Made by a program: the position numbers and the translations under genes. A DNA stretch of 64,000 bases, taken from positions 9,920,001 to 9,984,000 of the forward strand of contig OZ231128.1 in NCBI GenBank assembly GCA_965153355.1, read 5' to 3'. Below, piece by piece: positions 50,063 to 60,424 of the stretch (position 1 is the stretch's first letter; every line of letters begins with the position of its first letter). This DNA is from Flaccisagitta enflata. Its lineage: Eukaryota; Chaetognatha; Sagittoidea; Aphragmophora. The notes under the pieces were generated by a model, which searched no databases, was not told the origin of the DNA, and worked only from the letters and a program-made list of their open reading frames with translations.

Positions 50063-50357
50063 CAAGCCCGACCGGGCAAAGATGCGTCCGGACTGTGTCT
50101 CTGCGTGTATTGATCATGTGACATATACAGAGAGACAGATGGACGAACAGACGGGTGAAACGACTGAGTAATAGAGGAGGCTCTCAAAACATGTTGGTTG
50201 ATCATTTGTTTCAGTGTAGGATCTCACCGTGGCCAAAAACAGCCGAGAAACGCGGTTTTTGCACAGGCGTAACGGACCGACCGACGGATGGACCGACGGA
50301 CGGACGGACCGACGGACGGACGGACAAACCCTCTTATAGAGATGCGAGGACGCACAT
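50063..50357 (-). mobile_element. THR1 element (AGATGCG type)
   Basis: Hairpin end AGATGCGAGGACGCACAT (plus, 50340-50357) before AAAA, CCTCTTATAG spacer, and GACGGACGGACC core. The distal arm AGATGCGTCC (plus, 50080-50089) and hairpin GCCCGACCGGGC sit next to CAAG at 50063. Confidence 0.88.
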
Positions 50358-50489
50358 AAAAAGAGAGGCAACTGACCAACACGCAAAGAGCCGCCGAGTG
50401 GGCGCCCAGTCAACAACCCAGGACGGCAACTAGACGCAATCCCAAACACCAAAATGCCATCGATGATGAAGAGCGTTTAGTCCCATGCT

Positions 50490-50565
50490 ACGCAACTCCA
50501 CACCCCACTTCGGTCCATCCGTCTGTCCGTCGGTCTGACTGTCCATCCGTCACACTTTTTTTCTG
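50490..50565 (+). mobile_element. THR1 fragment
   Basis: CTACGCAACTCCACACCCCA followed by GGTCCATCCGTCTGTCCGTC. Only the right half of a hairpin and part of the core remain. Confidence 0.5.
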
Positions 50566-50670
50566 ACATTTTGAGTCTTTCATATGTTAAGAAGGATCAA
50601 GAAGGATCAAGGAGTGCTAAAAGGAATCATGAAAAGTGAAAACAAAAGTTATATTAACCGCCGTATTTTT

Positions 50671-50818
50671 AGATGCGTCCTCGCATCTCTATAAGAGGGT
50701 CTGTCCGTCCGTCGGTCCGTCGGTCGGTCCATCGGTCCGTCCGTCCGTCCGTCCGTTACGCCTCTTCTAATATTCTAATATCACGCAGATGACGCATCTA
50801 GTCGCCCGATCGGGCTTG
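50671..50818 (+). mobile_element. THR1 element (AGATGCG type), intact
   Basis: Hairpin AGATGCGTCCTCGCATCT after TTTTT, CTATAAGAGGG, GTCCGTCGG core, ATATTCTAATATC, distal arm GACGCATCT (50791-50799), end hairpin GCCCGATCGGGC, and TTG before TT. Confidence 0.92.
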
Positions 50819-52000
50819 TTAATGTATCCGTTACCTCGCTATTCGATGGGTATGTGGAGCATGGTATCCGTACATGATAAGCGGAAATGCGAAATGCTGT
50901 TATTTTTTTAGTTTTATATCTAAATATAACAGCCGACAGTGTCGTGCTTACTAGGATATTTCTATGAAGTTTTGCCACAAAAAAAAAATGTTCTCACAAA
51001 ATTTTAATGTCATAAAAATTCATAAAATTGGACGCATGGATGGGGAAAAATGTTTTCACGCGGAATTCTTAAAGACTATCACTTTATGAAACCGTTGCCA
51101 TAAAAAAAAAAAACTGAATCTAGTTTGTTTTTTTTTTATAACCAGGATCTATTATTTTTTTATATAATTTGCGTCGACTGAAGTAATTAGTGATTGTCAG
51201 CAAAGAGTCCCTTGATAGAGCTTCCAACACTAACAAGACGATGAGTGCATTTTCTCGTTCCCTTCATTACGTGAAAATGATTGACGTATTCACCCATTAG
51301 TCTCTCTTAGTCTCACAATCTAACTACAGCCTTCCTCGTCTTCATCACTCATCTTCTTCTCTTTTTCCTCCCTGCCTCTTTTTAAGTAGGGTTATAAAAT
51401 CCTGGGAGCATCCACCGTTTCAACTTTTGTTCATTTTTTGAATTTTTAACGAGTATCCATAATAATATAATGTTAATTTGAAGAGAAAATTATGTGGTTT
51501 ATAGGTTGAATGTTCAGTAAAGAAGGTGTATCAACCTGTTGGCAACAGCAACTCACTCATAGGACGTAAAAAAATTGAGCTCAATTGTTCAGAAAAGATT
51601 TCAGTGAACAACCAAATATTTTTCAAGTTCGTCATCGAATCTCCGCTCCGTTTATGGCGCCTTCAATGATCTTCACAAATGGGGATGTGCTCTGTAAAAA
51701 ATGTGAGCTGGAGCAAAAAACCGCATCCAAATCGGTGGACGCAGATTTACGCAGGAGCCGCGCACGTGTTAAAAAAATTAATTCAAAAAAAAATCATAAA
51801 GGTTGTTGTCTTGTTTAGGCGCCGCGAAATTGCGGCTGTTACGAATACTGATCAGAAGAAGATTTTTCCTTCCTGCACCATTTTTTAAGATGATAAGTCA
51901 TAAAGTATATGTTTCAGCATATCATTCGAATCCTCTTTTCATGAAGAATATGAAAATAGCAATAATTATTATTTTCTCAAAAAGCTGTGGCTGCTGTGAC
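50819..52000. other. no recognised gene
   Basis: AT-rich. Open frames of 65-77 residues are not recognised. No splice-bounded exon stands out. Confidence 0.5.
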
Positions 52001-52004
52001 CACA

Positions 52005-52806
52005 GACTCAAAAACCTTGACCACAGACTCGAAAACCGAAACCACAAACTCGAAAACCGAGACCACAATCTTGAAACTTGCAGCCAGAGACATGGCAATT
52101 GCACCCACAGATTTGGAAATCGCGCCCACAGACTCGGAAATCGCACCCACACATTCGGTAATCGCACCCACAGACTCGGAAACCGCTACCACAGACTCGA
52201 TAATTACCTCCACAGACTCGGAAATCGCGCTAACAGGCTTGGAAATTGCGCCTACAAGCTCGGAAATCGCGCCTACAGACTCACAAATTGTGCCCACAGA
52301 CTCGCAAATTGCGGCCACACTTGCAAATTGCGCCCACAGACTCGGAAATCGCGCCCACAGACTCGGAAATTGTGCCCACAGACTCGGAAATTGCGACCAC
52401 AGACTTGGAAACTGCGCCCACAGAATCGAAAATCGCGCCCACAGAATTGGAAATCGCGCCCACAGACTTGGAAATCGCGCCCACAGACTCGGAATTCGCC
52501 CCCACAGACTCGGAATTCGCCCCCACAGACTCGGAAATCGCCCCCACAGAGTCAGAAATCGCGCCCACAGAGTCAGAAATCGCGCCCACAGAGTCAGAAA
52601 TTGCGCCCACAGAGTCAGAAATCGAGACCACAGACTCAGAAATTGAGACCACAGACTCGGAAACCGAGACCACAGACTCGGAAATCGAGACCAAAGACTC
52701 GAAACCGAGACCACAGACTCGAAAACCGAGACCACAGACTCGAAAACCGAGACCACAGACTCAAAAACCGAGACCACAGACTCGAAAACCGAGACCACAG
52801 ACTCAA
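52005..52806. repeat. 21-bp minisatellite, ~38 units
   Basis: Units of CACAGACTCGGAAATCGCGCC type, shifting to CACAGACTCGAAAACCGAGAC at both ends. Since 21 is a multiple of three, several frames on both strands stay open (up to 335 residues). The THR2 element at 52807-53389 splits the last units from one final unit at 53390-53410. Confidence 0.92.
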
Positions 52807-53389
52807 CTAGTCATCCAAGGATCGCACATGGTCAGCGGTACCCGATGCCCTGCTAGGAGTGATCAACTGAAGAAGTGGAGTGAGAGCAGGGCAGCGGCCC
52901 CAAAGGGCCGATGTCCTGTAGGACACAGGGGTGAATTTCCAGACGTCCTGAGAAGGCACATAGAAGGGCTGACATGCTTGATTTTGAGCCTGACAAGGCT
53001 GATTTAGGGTATTAGAGAGCTAATTTTGGAGCTGAAAGGGCTGATTTTGGGCCTGAGAGGACTGATTTTGGGCCTGAGAGGGCTGATTTTGGGCTTGAGA
53101 GGGCTGATTTTGGGCTTGAGAGGGCTGATTTGGGGCTAATTTGGAGCTAATTTTGGAGCTGAAAGAGCTGATCTTGGGCCTGAGAGGGCTGATTTTGAGT
53201 CTGAGAGGGCTGATTTTGGGCCTGAGAGGGCTGATTTTGGGCATGAGAGGGCTGATTTTGGGCTTGAGAGCTCTGATTTGGGGTCTGAGAGGGGCCTCAG
53301 GGGGGGGACGTACGGACGGACGTACGTACGTACGTCTGGAAATTCACCCCTGTGTCCTACAGGACATCGGCCCTTTGGGGCCGCTGCCC
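52807..53389 (-). mobile_element. THR2 element inserted in the 21-bp minisatellite
   Basis: Left CTAGTCATCCAAGGATCGCA, CGATGCCCTGCT, GAGAGCAGGGCAGCGGCCCC, GGGCCGATGTCCTGTAGGAC. Core of GAGAGGGCTGATTTTGGGCC units. Right GTCCTACAGGACATCGGCCC and GGGGCCGCTGCCC. Minisatellite sequence GACCACAGACTC lies on both sides. The A-run at the junctions totals seven against five in the intact neighbour unit, again a 2-bp AA duplication. Confidence 0.92.
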
Positions 53390-53411
53390 AAAAACCGAGA
53401 CCACAGACTCA

Positions 53412-53965
53412 ATAGTCGCAAAAGCGTTAGATGGTCAGCGGTACCCGTTGCCCCTATGTGAGTGTATGGTGGTGTGAGGTGGTTAGAGGGGCAGCGGCCC
53501 CGAAGGAGCCGATGACCTATGCTGTTTTTATTTGGGCCTCAAGGATGGAATTAGGGCATGGAGGCTGGAATGGGGGCCTTGAGGCTTGGATTAGGGCCTT
53601 GAGGCTGGGAATTGAGCTTCGAGGCTGGGATTTCAGCTTCAAGGCTAAGATTTGAGCTTCAAGGCTGGGATTTGAGCTTTGAGGTTGGGATTTGAGCTTT
53701 GGGGCAGGGATTTGAGCTTGGAAGCTGGTATTTGAGCTTCGAGGCGGGGATTTGAGCCTTGAAGATAGGATTTGGGTCTCGAGACTAGGATTTGGGTCTT
53801 GAGGGGGGGGACGGAGAAGGGAGAAGAAGGAGAACAGGTCGCCCATGGGCAATATGTGGTCAGCGAAGGCACCTGCGTTGCCCTGCTTTGACTGATTGTG
53901 AATTGGAGTGAGGGGCAGCAGGGCAGCGGCCCCAGGGGACGGGGTCCCAGAACACAGGGACTTCG
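53412..53965 (-). mobile_element. THR2 variant(s), incomplete
   Basis: ATAGTCGCAAAAGCGTTAGA and TGGTCAGCGGTACCCG begin a variant whose end also occurs inverted at 59356-59397. GGGCAGCGGCCCCGAAGGAGC and a core of GGCTGGGATTTGAGCTTTGA units follow. A second start-like block (GGTCAGCGAAGGCACCTGCG to GCAGGGCAGCGGCCCC) is at 53860-53930, so two elements may be fused. Confidence 0.7.
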
Positions 53966-54496
53966 CCTCGTCCTGCCTGAAGAAGTGGATGAGATGCTAT
54001 AGAGAGCTTACTGACGGCCTTCAAGAGCCTAAACTGAGGTCTAAGAAGGCTGATGTAAGGTCAGAGGACTGATTTGAAGCCTGAGAGCAATAAATTGAGG
54101 CTGATAGGCCTAAGGTGAGGCCTGAGAACAACAAATTCAATTTTGAATTTAGCGTACAGTTTAGCAAGTCGCAAGACAATTCACTCAGCTTCTTAACTGC
54201 CAAACTTCCATTCAACATGAAAATAATTTGTATACATGTATACATGTGTTCTAACAATGAAATTGAAGATTTCTTAACAAAAAAATGTTTTTTCAGTCCA
54301 ATCACTTTTGATTTTATAATTTTTGTTCTTTTGGTCATACTTATGTCAAGGTGCAATCGAAGACACAATTTGATCAGTCAACACAATTTTTTGCAATATC
54401 ATCAACATTGTTAGTTTGGGTATTTTATCAATGAAAAATTATGATCAGTTCATGTTTAAACCATTTTTGCATTAAAAACCATTTTTTTGTCTAAAG
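53966..54496. other. no recognised gene
   Basis: Degenerate THR2-core-like units to about 54125, then AT-rich unique DNA. Confidence 0.5.
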
Positions 54497-54618
54497 TAAC
54501 GGTGAAATGTAAAGATAAAGGTCATAAAAAAAGAATACTATCTAGAGCAAAAGTATGGCAACACCATCAGACTTTATCTATCTATACAAAACATAATACG
54601 TATGATTCTGAAATGTGT

Positions 54619-54699
54619 TCAATACTTGACCTTCCCTCCCCGGGCATCAATGACCGCCTTCATAGGCCTCAGCATGCATTTGTGAAGAGATTTTAGGTA
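54619..54699 (-). pseudogene. Tc1-family transposase C-terminal remnant
   Basis: The minus-strand frame ends ..SLHKCMLRPMKAVIDARGG followed by KVKY and a stop at 54619. A terminal (V/A)I-ARGG-x-T/V-K/xY is characteristic of Tc1-like transposases, downstream of the DDE catalytic domain. Upstream the frame breaks within ~25 codons, and no catalytic motif was found before the THR1 insertion. Non-functional. Confidence 0.78.
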
Positions 54700-54908
54700 A
54701 GTTAGCAAAATCTACCTCTAGACTCTAAGAGAGATTCTTTTAAGCCTTGCTATGTAACCTAAGTCATATGTCCCTTGCTTAGTAGCGACTTTGTCTTAGA
54801 CCAAAGCAGGGGTTGAGATTTGGGCTGTCCTCCATTGCGTCTTTGTAACAGCGCAATATGTCAAAGTGCTATCTCTCAATAATTAACTGCAATTTTTTTG
54901 CCATTTTT

Positions 54909-55092
54909 AGTTGCAGACACGCAACTCTATAAGAGGCTTTGTCAGTCTGTCTGTTGGTCCGTCCATCCGTCGATCCGTCAGCACGAGTCGAAAAGTGAGA
55001 AAACAAGCATTTTAGAACACTTTTAGTTGCGGACAATTGCATTTCCGCCCCTGCCCACTCGTCCGCAACTGGTGGCCGTGTATCCGGCATTG
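54909..55092 (+). mobile_element. THR1 element (AGTTGCG type)
   Basis: Hairpin AGTTGCAGACACGCAACT after TTTTT, CTCTATAAGAGGC, GTCCGTCC core, an internal extra TTTTAGTTGCGGACAATTGC block at 55021, distal arm GTCCGCAACT (55061-55070), and end hairpin GGCCGTGTATCCGGC, ATTG. Confidence 0.88.
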
Positions 55093-55457
55093 TTGATTTG
55101 AAGAAGCAATCTTGTTCTGTCTGTCATTTCTAAATGCTTTAATTTAGATGAATGCAGTTTGCGTCATTAGATCAGAAATATGATCTAGTTTCAGAAACTC
55201 ACTGATTTTTATATGAATTTTTTGTTCTAAGCAGAGATATTGCTTAATACATCTGTTGCCATCCTTTTGCTCTAGTTAGTAACTATAGTCTTAATGAATA
55301 TACAATAGAAACTTAATGTTTGATTATTGTATCCTGATATTCTTAAAGAAATCAAGACTACGAAATTATGATTTTAGATAAAGTCTGATGGTGTTGCCAT
55401 ACTTTTGCTCTAGATAGTATTCTTTTTTTATGACCTTTATCTTTACATTTCACCGTT

Positions 55458-56666
55458 CAATTTTCTGAGCTTTTGGAGTGGTTTTGGGGGGTTCAAGGTG
55501 GATATTGAAAAATCGCCACGGTGGCGCCATTTGTATTCACCTAAAGTGTCAACCGCCACTGCAAGTGTGGGAATTGATTGAACTATGTGAGCTATGGGGC
55601 ATGTAACACTTTGGGTCCCTCCTCCGCTCTTATTAGGGTCCCGTCTGTATATGGTTTACTTTATTACTCTACTGTTGAGTAAAAGGAAAAAAGTAGTAAT
55701 GGTAAAAATAGTAATGGTAAAAAGAAAAATAGTAATGATAAGAAAGTTTTATTACCATAATGGTGTAGTAGTAATTATGATTATAATGCATAAATACTAA
55801 ATATGGTACGTTTTATAGCTTTTTAAAGAATTATAACATTTATAGTAGTAATAGTACTTTAAAAAATTACTGTTTTTATGTATGAAAGGTTTATTTAGAT
55901 TTTTTAGTGTGATTTTGATTTTTGATAGTAAATGAATAAAAGTTGAAGTACCAATTTAATTTTAAAAGGTGCATTTTGAATTAATATGTATAAGATTTTT
56001 GAAAAAGAAAGGGTGACTTTTAGTAAATAAGATATTTTTGTGGAGAGAATGATATGATTTTGGTGTGGGAAGTAGATAGAGAAATTTGAAAAAAAGCTTT
56101 AGGAAGAAGTAAAGTAGAAAATGATATAGAGGTATGCATATAAAAAAATAATTGTGTAAGGACAAGTAATGACAGTGGCATGTGGGTAATTACAGTGAGA
56201 AGGTGGACCAATTTTTGATGGTAATAAGTAGTGGTAAAAGATGTTGGTTGATAAAAACATACTGGAAAGGTCTTAGATTATAAGGTAGGTTAGATATAAA
56301 AGATAGACATGATAGGATAGATAGAAAAGATAGACATGATAAGATAGACAGAAAAGATAGACATGAAAAGATAGACGTAAGGGATAGACAGAGTTGCGTG
56401 TCTCGCGGAAATATGGAAGAGCAAAAGAGGAGGAGGACGATGAAAGGAGGAAGAGAAGAGAGGAAGAAGAGAGGAAGAAGAGAAAAAAAAGAAAAGGGAT
56501 AAGGCTAGGGAGAAAGAAGAGAAGAGAAGAAGAGGAGTATGAGCAGGATGGGGATGAGAAATCCGCGATTTCCATTGAAAAATATAGGGGCATGGAGGAG
56601 CAAGAAATTGAGAGAGGGAAGAGCTAAAATATATATAGCAAATATTTTTTTGACAAAATCAGAACG
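55458..56666. other. AT-rich, GTAATGG-type short repeats
   Basis: Contains GTAATGGTAAAAATAGTAAT repeats (55695-55760), GATAGACATGATAAGATAGA repeats (56290-56385) and a GA/GAAGA-rich stretch (56410-56545). No protein is recognised. A TGGTTTACTTTATTACTCTA stretch (55650) resembles the MITE at 56759. Confidence 0.5.
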
Positions 56667-57612
56667 ATGGCTGAAGCTGAATCAAATTTTTATTCTGCAA
56701 AAACTCATCAATTTTTTCCTAATTCATTTATCATCATTTTTGGCTCGTCAAATTCAGGTTTTTACAACCCAAAGATTTGGGTTTTACTGCTTTACTTTAC
56801 TTGAATATAAAAATTTCTTTTTTAAGATATGCCTGATTACTGAATTACTTTACTCCATGGAAAATTAAAGAAAATATTCTAAGTTGCTTATGAGAATTGA
56901 AATAAGAAATTAGTTTTATCTATTTTGTAAAAGAAGAAGATTGGAAGAAATTTTAGGCATTACTGCATTACTTTACCATTTACTTTGGGTTGTAAAAATG
57001 TAAACACCATAACAAGGGAAAACAAGCTTCATTTGTAACCTTCTCATCGAAAATGAATATCATTTTGCTCACGACGTTAAGAAAATAATCTACTTCTACA
57101 AAGAGTCCTGTGAAAGCCTAAAAAAATTAAAAAACTATTTAGCAGCGCAAAAAACAATAAAAAGTACTTTTTTAAAAAAAATTCCGGATGAAGAATTTCT
57201 TGAAGTCGCCTCTTTGGATAAGTCTGGTTGAAATGTGATAATTTGGGACGATTTTTACGCGGATGCAGTGACCAATGAGAGAATTCGAGAGATTTGGTTA
57301 AAATCAGCCAACATTTACACGCATCATCATAATTTGGTCTGCATTGTTACAGTTCACTCATATGACATCTTTCTCAAAGCTTCGTAATTAAATGGAATTC
57401 TTCTTTCGGCATCCCATTTGGTTTTTTTCAAGACAACACACGATGCAAAGGCATTAAAGCGTTATTTAGCAAATTATGAAATTGCATTGAAAAATGGCGG
57501 CACACTTTGGGGCATTTACAAACAGTACATTATGTCACAAAGACATGCACATATGATCCTATGTGTTTCTCCATTGTGCCACAAAGCTACTTTGTGGAGC
57601 AATATTTTATAA
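56667..57612 (+). pseudogene. packaging ATPase of a Polinton/adintovirus-like element, decayed
   Basis: The first part starts at ATG 56667 and runs through a hydrophobic strand into GSSNSG (56742-56758), the front of a Walker A loop. A 259-bp insertion follows. The second part resumes at 57018 with KTSFICNLL and continues in one frame to the stop at 57610-57612. Two in-frame stops, TGA at 57229 and TAA at 57385, disable it. NVIIWDDFYADAV is a Walker B motif, and the following THHHNLVCIVTVHS and HLVFFKTTHDAKALKRYL match the order in FtsK/HerA-type genome-packaging ATPases of Polintons and related animal viruses. In those systems the enzyme pumps DNA into the capsid. The total of about 230 codons fits the family. 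The next gene begins 54 bp downstream. An alternative P-loop NTPase of another element class is possible, but the neighbours favour this call. Confidence 0.78.
56759..57017. mobile_element. 259-bp MITE inside the P-loop
   Basis: Left TTTTTACAACCCAAAG and right CTTTGGGTTGTAAAAA are inverted. The left end additionally forms its own hairpin (AACCCAAAGATTTGGGTT), the same 'terminus plus adjacent inverted copy plus distal copy' plan as THR1, with unrelated sequence. The right end extends 20 nt further to ATAACAAG. TTACTGCTTTACTTTAC-like motifs occur three times inside. Confidence 0.82.
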
Positions 57613-57665
57613 AAAGACAGTGGCTCCTTACTCTCGTTCCATGAATCTTCTGATTCTGAAAATGA

Positions 57666-58004
57666 ATGACCAAAATGGCTTGCAAAAAACCAAAACGCCT
57701 GAAAAAATTTTTGGAGTTGTGTTTTGGAGACAAATTGTTTGAATCACCATTAAAAACTTCAGTGTTTGAATGTGTAGTTGAAATAGTTGGAAATGCAAAA
57801 AGAGCAAAATTTTGCCGCTGCTTTTTGTCAAAAACTCGTCACAAAATGAAAAAACACCAAAAGCTGCTCAATTATTTAAGAAATAAAAAGATTTCAATGA
57901 GAAAAAGGAAAAAAAGATTTTTAAGCTGTGATTCGTCAGAGAAAAAATTGTTCAATTCGCACATTTTACAAGATTTTGTGAGCAACTGTTTACATCGTGA
58001 GTAA
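57666..58004 (+). CDS. small lysine-rich conserved protein of the same element
   Basis: 112-residue intact open frame from ATG 57666. It is very basic, with ..VFECVVEIVGNAKRAKF.. then KTRHKMKKHQKLLNYLRNKK and ISMRKRKKRFL, followed by a short less basic tail. Small proteins with an LL-x(n)-N-A-K-x(n)-KKHK-x-LL..L..KK-S..KK(R/K)+ pattern are common next to the ATPase and capsid genes in animal adintovirus/Polinton-like elements, and their function is not established. The usual C-terminal glycine-rich GGF..LL block is not seen, so the tail may be altered. It overlaps the next frame by 8 nt. Intactness may simply reflect short length. Confidence 0.55.
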   Translation: MTKMACKKPKRLKKFLELCFGDKLFESPLKTSVFECVVEIVGNAKRAKFCRCFLSKTRHKMKKHQKLLNYLRNKKISMRKRKKRFLSCDSSEKKLFNSHILQDFVSNCLHRE

Positions 58005-58735
58005 ACCACACCGCGCATATTTAAAAGCTCCACAAGTTGTATCAATTATAGAACAAGATGGATTGTCTTGTGAGCAAAAGTTGGAGAGTATAAAGAATTT
58101 GCTGGACGGAAAAAAATTAAGTGTTCAAGTTCCCAGTGCTGTAAACACTACTGAAAGTATTTCAGAGACTCGCTCACATGTTGACGACATACTATCTGGA
58201 ATTAGTGGAGTGAAAGAAAAGCAATTGGCAACCATAATTCTGAATGAAATTGATAGAAGCAATTATGTCAGCTACGACAAAGAAAATTATGAATTGATAA
58301 CAAGTAACAAGCAAATCAAATTTTCCAATGTGAAAAATCTCATAGCCTTCTGCGTGAATTCGTCGCCTGGAGCATTACCAATTGGTTTGGTCATTGATTA
58401 AAATAAATGAAATAAAAGAAAAGACAAGTGTGGAGAGTTCTACAGAAAATGTGGAAAGTAATGGTAATGAAGCCCAATCCAATGAAAATGTTGTGACAAT
58501 TAGCGACAATACAACGGTTGCACCTGTTGAAGAGCAAACCAGTAGAGGTAAAAAAAGGGCTAGAGAGGAGGATGCATAAGGAGAAGACACAGATTTAGCA
58601 CCTCCAAAACGTAGTTTTGGTTTGCAATCAAACAAACTTGATTCCATTTGTCGTAGTTCAAGATTGAAATCCCAAATTGACCAAGCTTGGCGCAGTTCAA
58701 GTACTCCATCAGCAAGGAAAAAGAAACAAAAATGA
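57997..58735 (+). pseudogene. second conserved protein of the element, frameshifted
   Basis: A frame without a clear ATG (first codon GTG 57997) reads SKPHRAYLKAPQVVSIIEQD.., KEKQLATIILNEIDRSNY and IKFSNVKNLIAFCVNSSPGA, and ends at 58399-58401. An overlapping +1 frame takes over at about 58382-58390 with an acidic S/E/N-rich linker, meets TAA at 58577, and continues to APPKRSF, KSQIDQAWRSSSTPSARKKK and TGA 58733. Together about 245 codons. The middle portion (short helix, conserved Y, 'SNV-LI-F' segment, then a K/R-rich tail with a single W) matches a Polinton/adintovirus protein that follows the basic protein gene; its role is not known to me. One frameshift and one stop indicate decay. Confidence 0.5.
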
Positions 58736-59352
58736 GACCAGAATCGCGAAAAGCCTTGTCCTCAGCAGTAAGAAGTAAAGAATCTCCTTTGTTTCTTTCA
58801 AAAAATGTTAAGAAAATTAAAAAGTTTTTATCCAAAAAAGGTTTTGAAATTAGTAAGTCTGAAATTAAAGAGTTCTTAGCAGAACAACCATCCAATAGCA
58901 TTTTGATCCGCAATGACAGTGGGCGAAAGGAGAAAGAGGTGTCCAGATCTATGCTGATATCTCCATCATTTTTTGACTGGTGCCATACAGATTTGATGGT
59001 GATGTCAAAAGCAAGGAACTATGGGAAGAATACAAGCAAATACTGTTGAGCTTCACTAGAGCGTATGCCAAGGGACTGGGCAAAATTATGCCTTATAGTG
59101 AAGCTGCCTTATTGCCAATATATAAATGATTACAAAAATCTCTTATGGGACTGCTAACTGTATGCCTTATAGGCGGGTATGCCTTAATAGCGGGTGCGCT
59201 CTAGCGGTGCTCCACTGTATGTGTTAATTTTCATCGATGGCCTGAACCTTTATACTTACCTGATCCCATTGAATTCCACCAAGAGTGCTTTGGTAATACA
59301 AGCATTCAAAAAACTGTTTGCATGTTTCTCTCGAATATGTCAAAAAATCGAA
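58732..59352 (+). pseudogene. retroviral-type integrase, split and truncated
   Basis: The ATG at 58732 overlaps the previous stop (ATGA), a compact viral-style junction. Visible parts: a basic N-terminal region with helical KKIKKFLSKKGFEISKSEIK, then LAEQPSNSILIRNDS, then FFDWCHTDLMVMSK, where the D of HTDL fits the first catalytic aspartate of an rve-type integrase. After a TA-flanked MITE the frame resumes with VLIFIDGLNLYTYLIPLNST and ALVIQAFKKLFACFSRICQK, typical of the strand and helix after the first D. It ends in IEDEWAG, close to where the second catalytic D-x-G-x-F would lie, because a THR2-type end is joined there. The third catalytic residue and chromodomain-like C-terminus are absent. 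Excision of the MITE with one TA would leave the frame intact, so the insertion was clean. Polinton integrases insert element DNA into the genome; this copy cannot. Confidence 0.78.
59043..59217. mobile_element. 175-bp TA-flanked MITE inside the integrase gene
   Basis: Ends CTGTTGAGCTTCACTAGAGC and (minus) CAGTGGAGCACCGCTAGAGC form a ~20-bp imperfect TIR. TA is on both sides (59041-59042, 59218-59219). The interior repeats TATGCCTTATAG three times. Tc1/mariner-type mobilisation is likely. Confidence 0.88.
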
Positions 59353-59535
59353 GACGAATGGGCAGGGGTACCGCTGACCATCTAACGCTTTTGCGACTAT
59401 CTACTTTTTCGGCGTTTTTGAGCATTTTGAGCTCACTGCCTCTGCCCAAATGCCCCAGTGACCTTCGCCCTCACTGCCCCTGCCCATCCGCACGCGACCA
59501 GGGTAGCCGTGTATCCAGTCGTGTTTTCGTCATCG
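59353..59535. mobile_element. THR2-variant end and THR1 distal end
   Basis: GGTACCGCTGACCATCTAAC and GCTTTTGCGACTAT (59360-59402) are the inverse of the variant end at 53412. Farther on, CCTGCCCATCCGCACGCGAC, AGCCGTGTATCCAGTCGTG and TTTT (59480-59527) form a GTCGCGTGC-type THR1 distal end without its hairpin end. Two truncated elements are joined. Confidence 0.65.
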
Positions 59536-59693
59536 TGTCGGTCACTTTCTTGTTCTCATTTCCTCTTTGTCTGTCTGGCATTCTTTACGTTTCTCTCTTT
59601 GTCTCTCTCTTGTCTCTCTTCATCTCTGTCTCTGTCTCTGTCCCTGTCTCCTTTCTCTCTCATTCTCTCTGTCTGTCTGTATGTCTGTCTCTC

Positions 59694-60054
<361 letters not shown>

Positions 60055-60173
60055 TTCCTTAAAATTTTCCTTTTCTACTCTTTAACAAAGTTGTGCTTGA
60101 GTGATTCTTTTAAGACTACGTTTTGGAATTCATGAGTAAAGTCCATTACCGGTCTTAAAACCAGGGCCTCTTT

Positions 60174-60424
60174 GGCCGTGTTTCCACTGATGACGAGAAA
60201 CGCGATTGTTCCCATTTAACGCGTTTACAGGTCAAATACATTCATGATTTTAAATCATCCTAGGAGGGATTAAGCGTAGTGAATGAACACATAAACCGAG
60301 TGAGCTAGTTGAGCAAAAGCAGTAAATTAGAGCGCTACATAGTGTATGAGTGGAGCGAGCGAACGAACGTAGTATGCGACCGAGTTGCCCCTTTTAAAAC
60401 GCCATCGCCTCAGGCCGTTTCTCT
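60174..60424 (+). mobile_element. GCGAGC-core element, copy 5
   Basis: Diverged copy: GGCCGTGTTTCCACTGATGA, GAAACGCGATTGTTCCCAT, AACGCGTTTACAG, AGGAGGGATTAAGCGTAGTG, GGAGCGAGCGAACGAACGTA, CGACCGAGTTGCCCCTTTTA, ending CAGGCCGTTTCTCT. Confidence 0.75.

Larger units (their letters stand above)
54497..55457 (-). mobile_element. Tc1-like transposon remnant
   Basis: Inverted repeats of ~80 nt: ACGGTGAAATGTAAAGATAA to ACCATCAGACTTTATCTA on the left, and the inverse at 55375-55457. The inner motif AGAGCAAAAGTATGGCAACA is the kind of direct-repeat motif found in Tc1-like TIRs, and recurs at 55257-55281. A transposase C-terminus on minus and a nested THR1 copy are inside. Left flank is TA; right flank is not. 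Confidence 0.85.

Noticed and set aside
51803-52810. 335-residue open frame
   Set aside because: It runs through a 21-bp minisatellite whose period keeps several frames on both strands open. The start lies in unrelated AT-rich DNA.
57418-57612. separate 64-residue gene
   Set aside because: It is the end of the ATPase pseudogene after the TAA at 57385.
58382-58579. separate 65-residue gene
   Set aside because: It begins with TTG and is the frameshifted continuation of the 57997 frame.
59194-59385. separate 63-residue gene
   Set aside because: Its first part lies in the MITE and its last part in a THR2-type end; the middle belongs to the split integrase.
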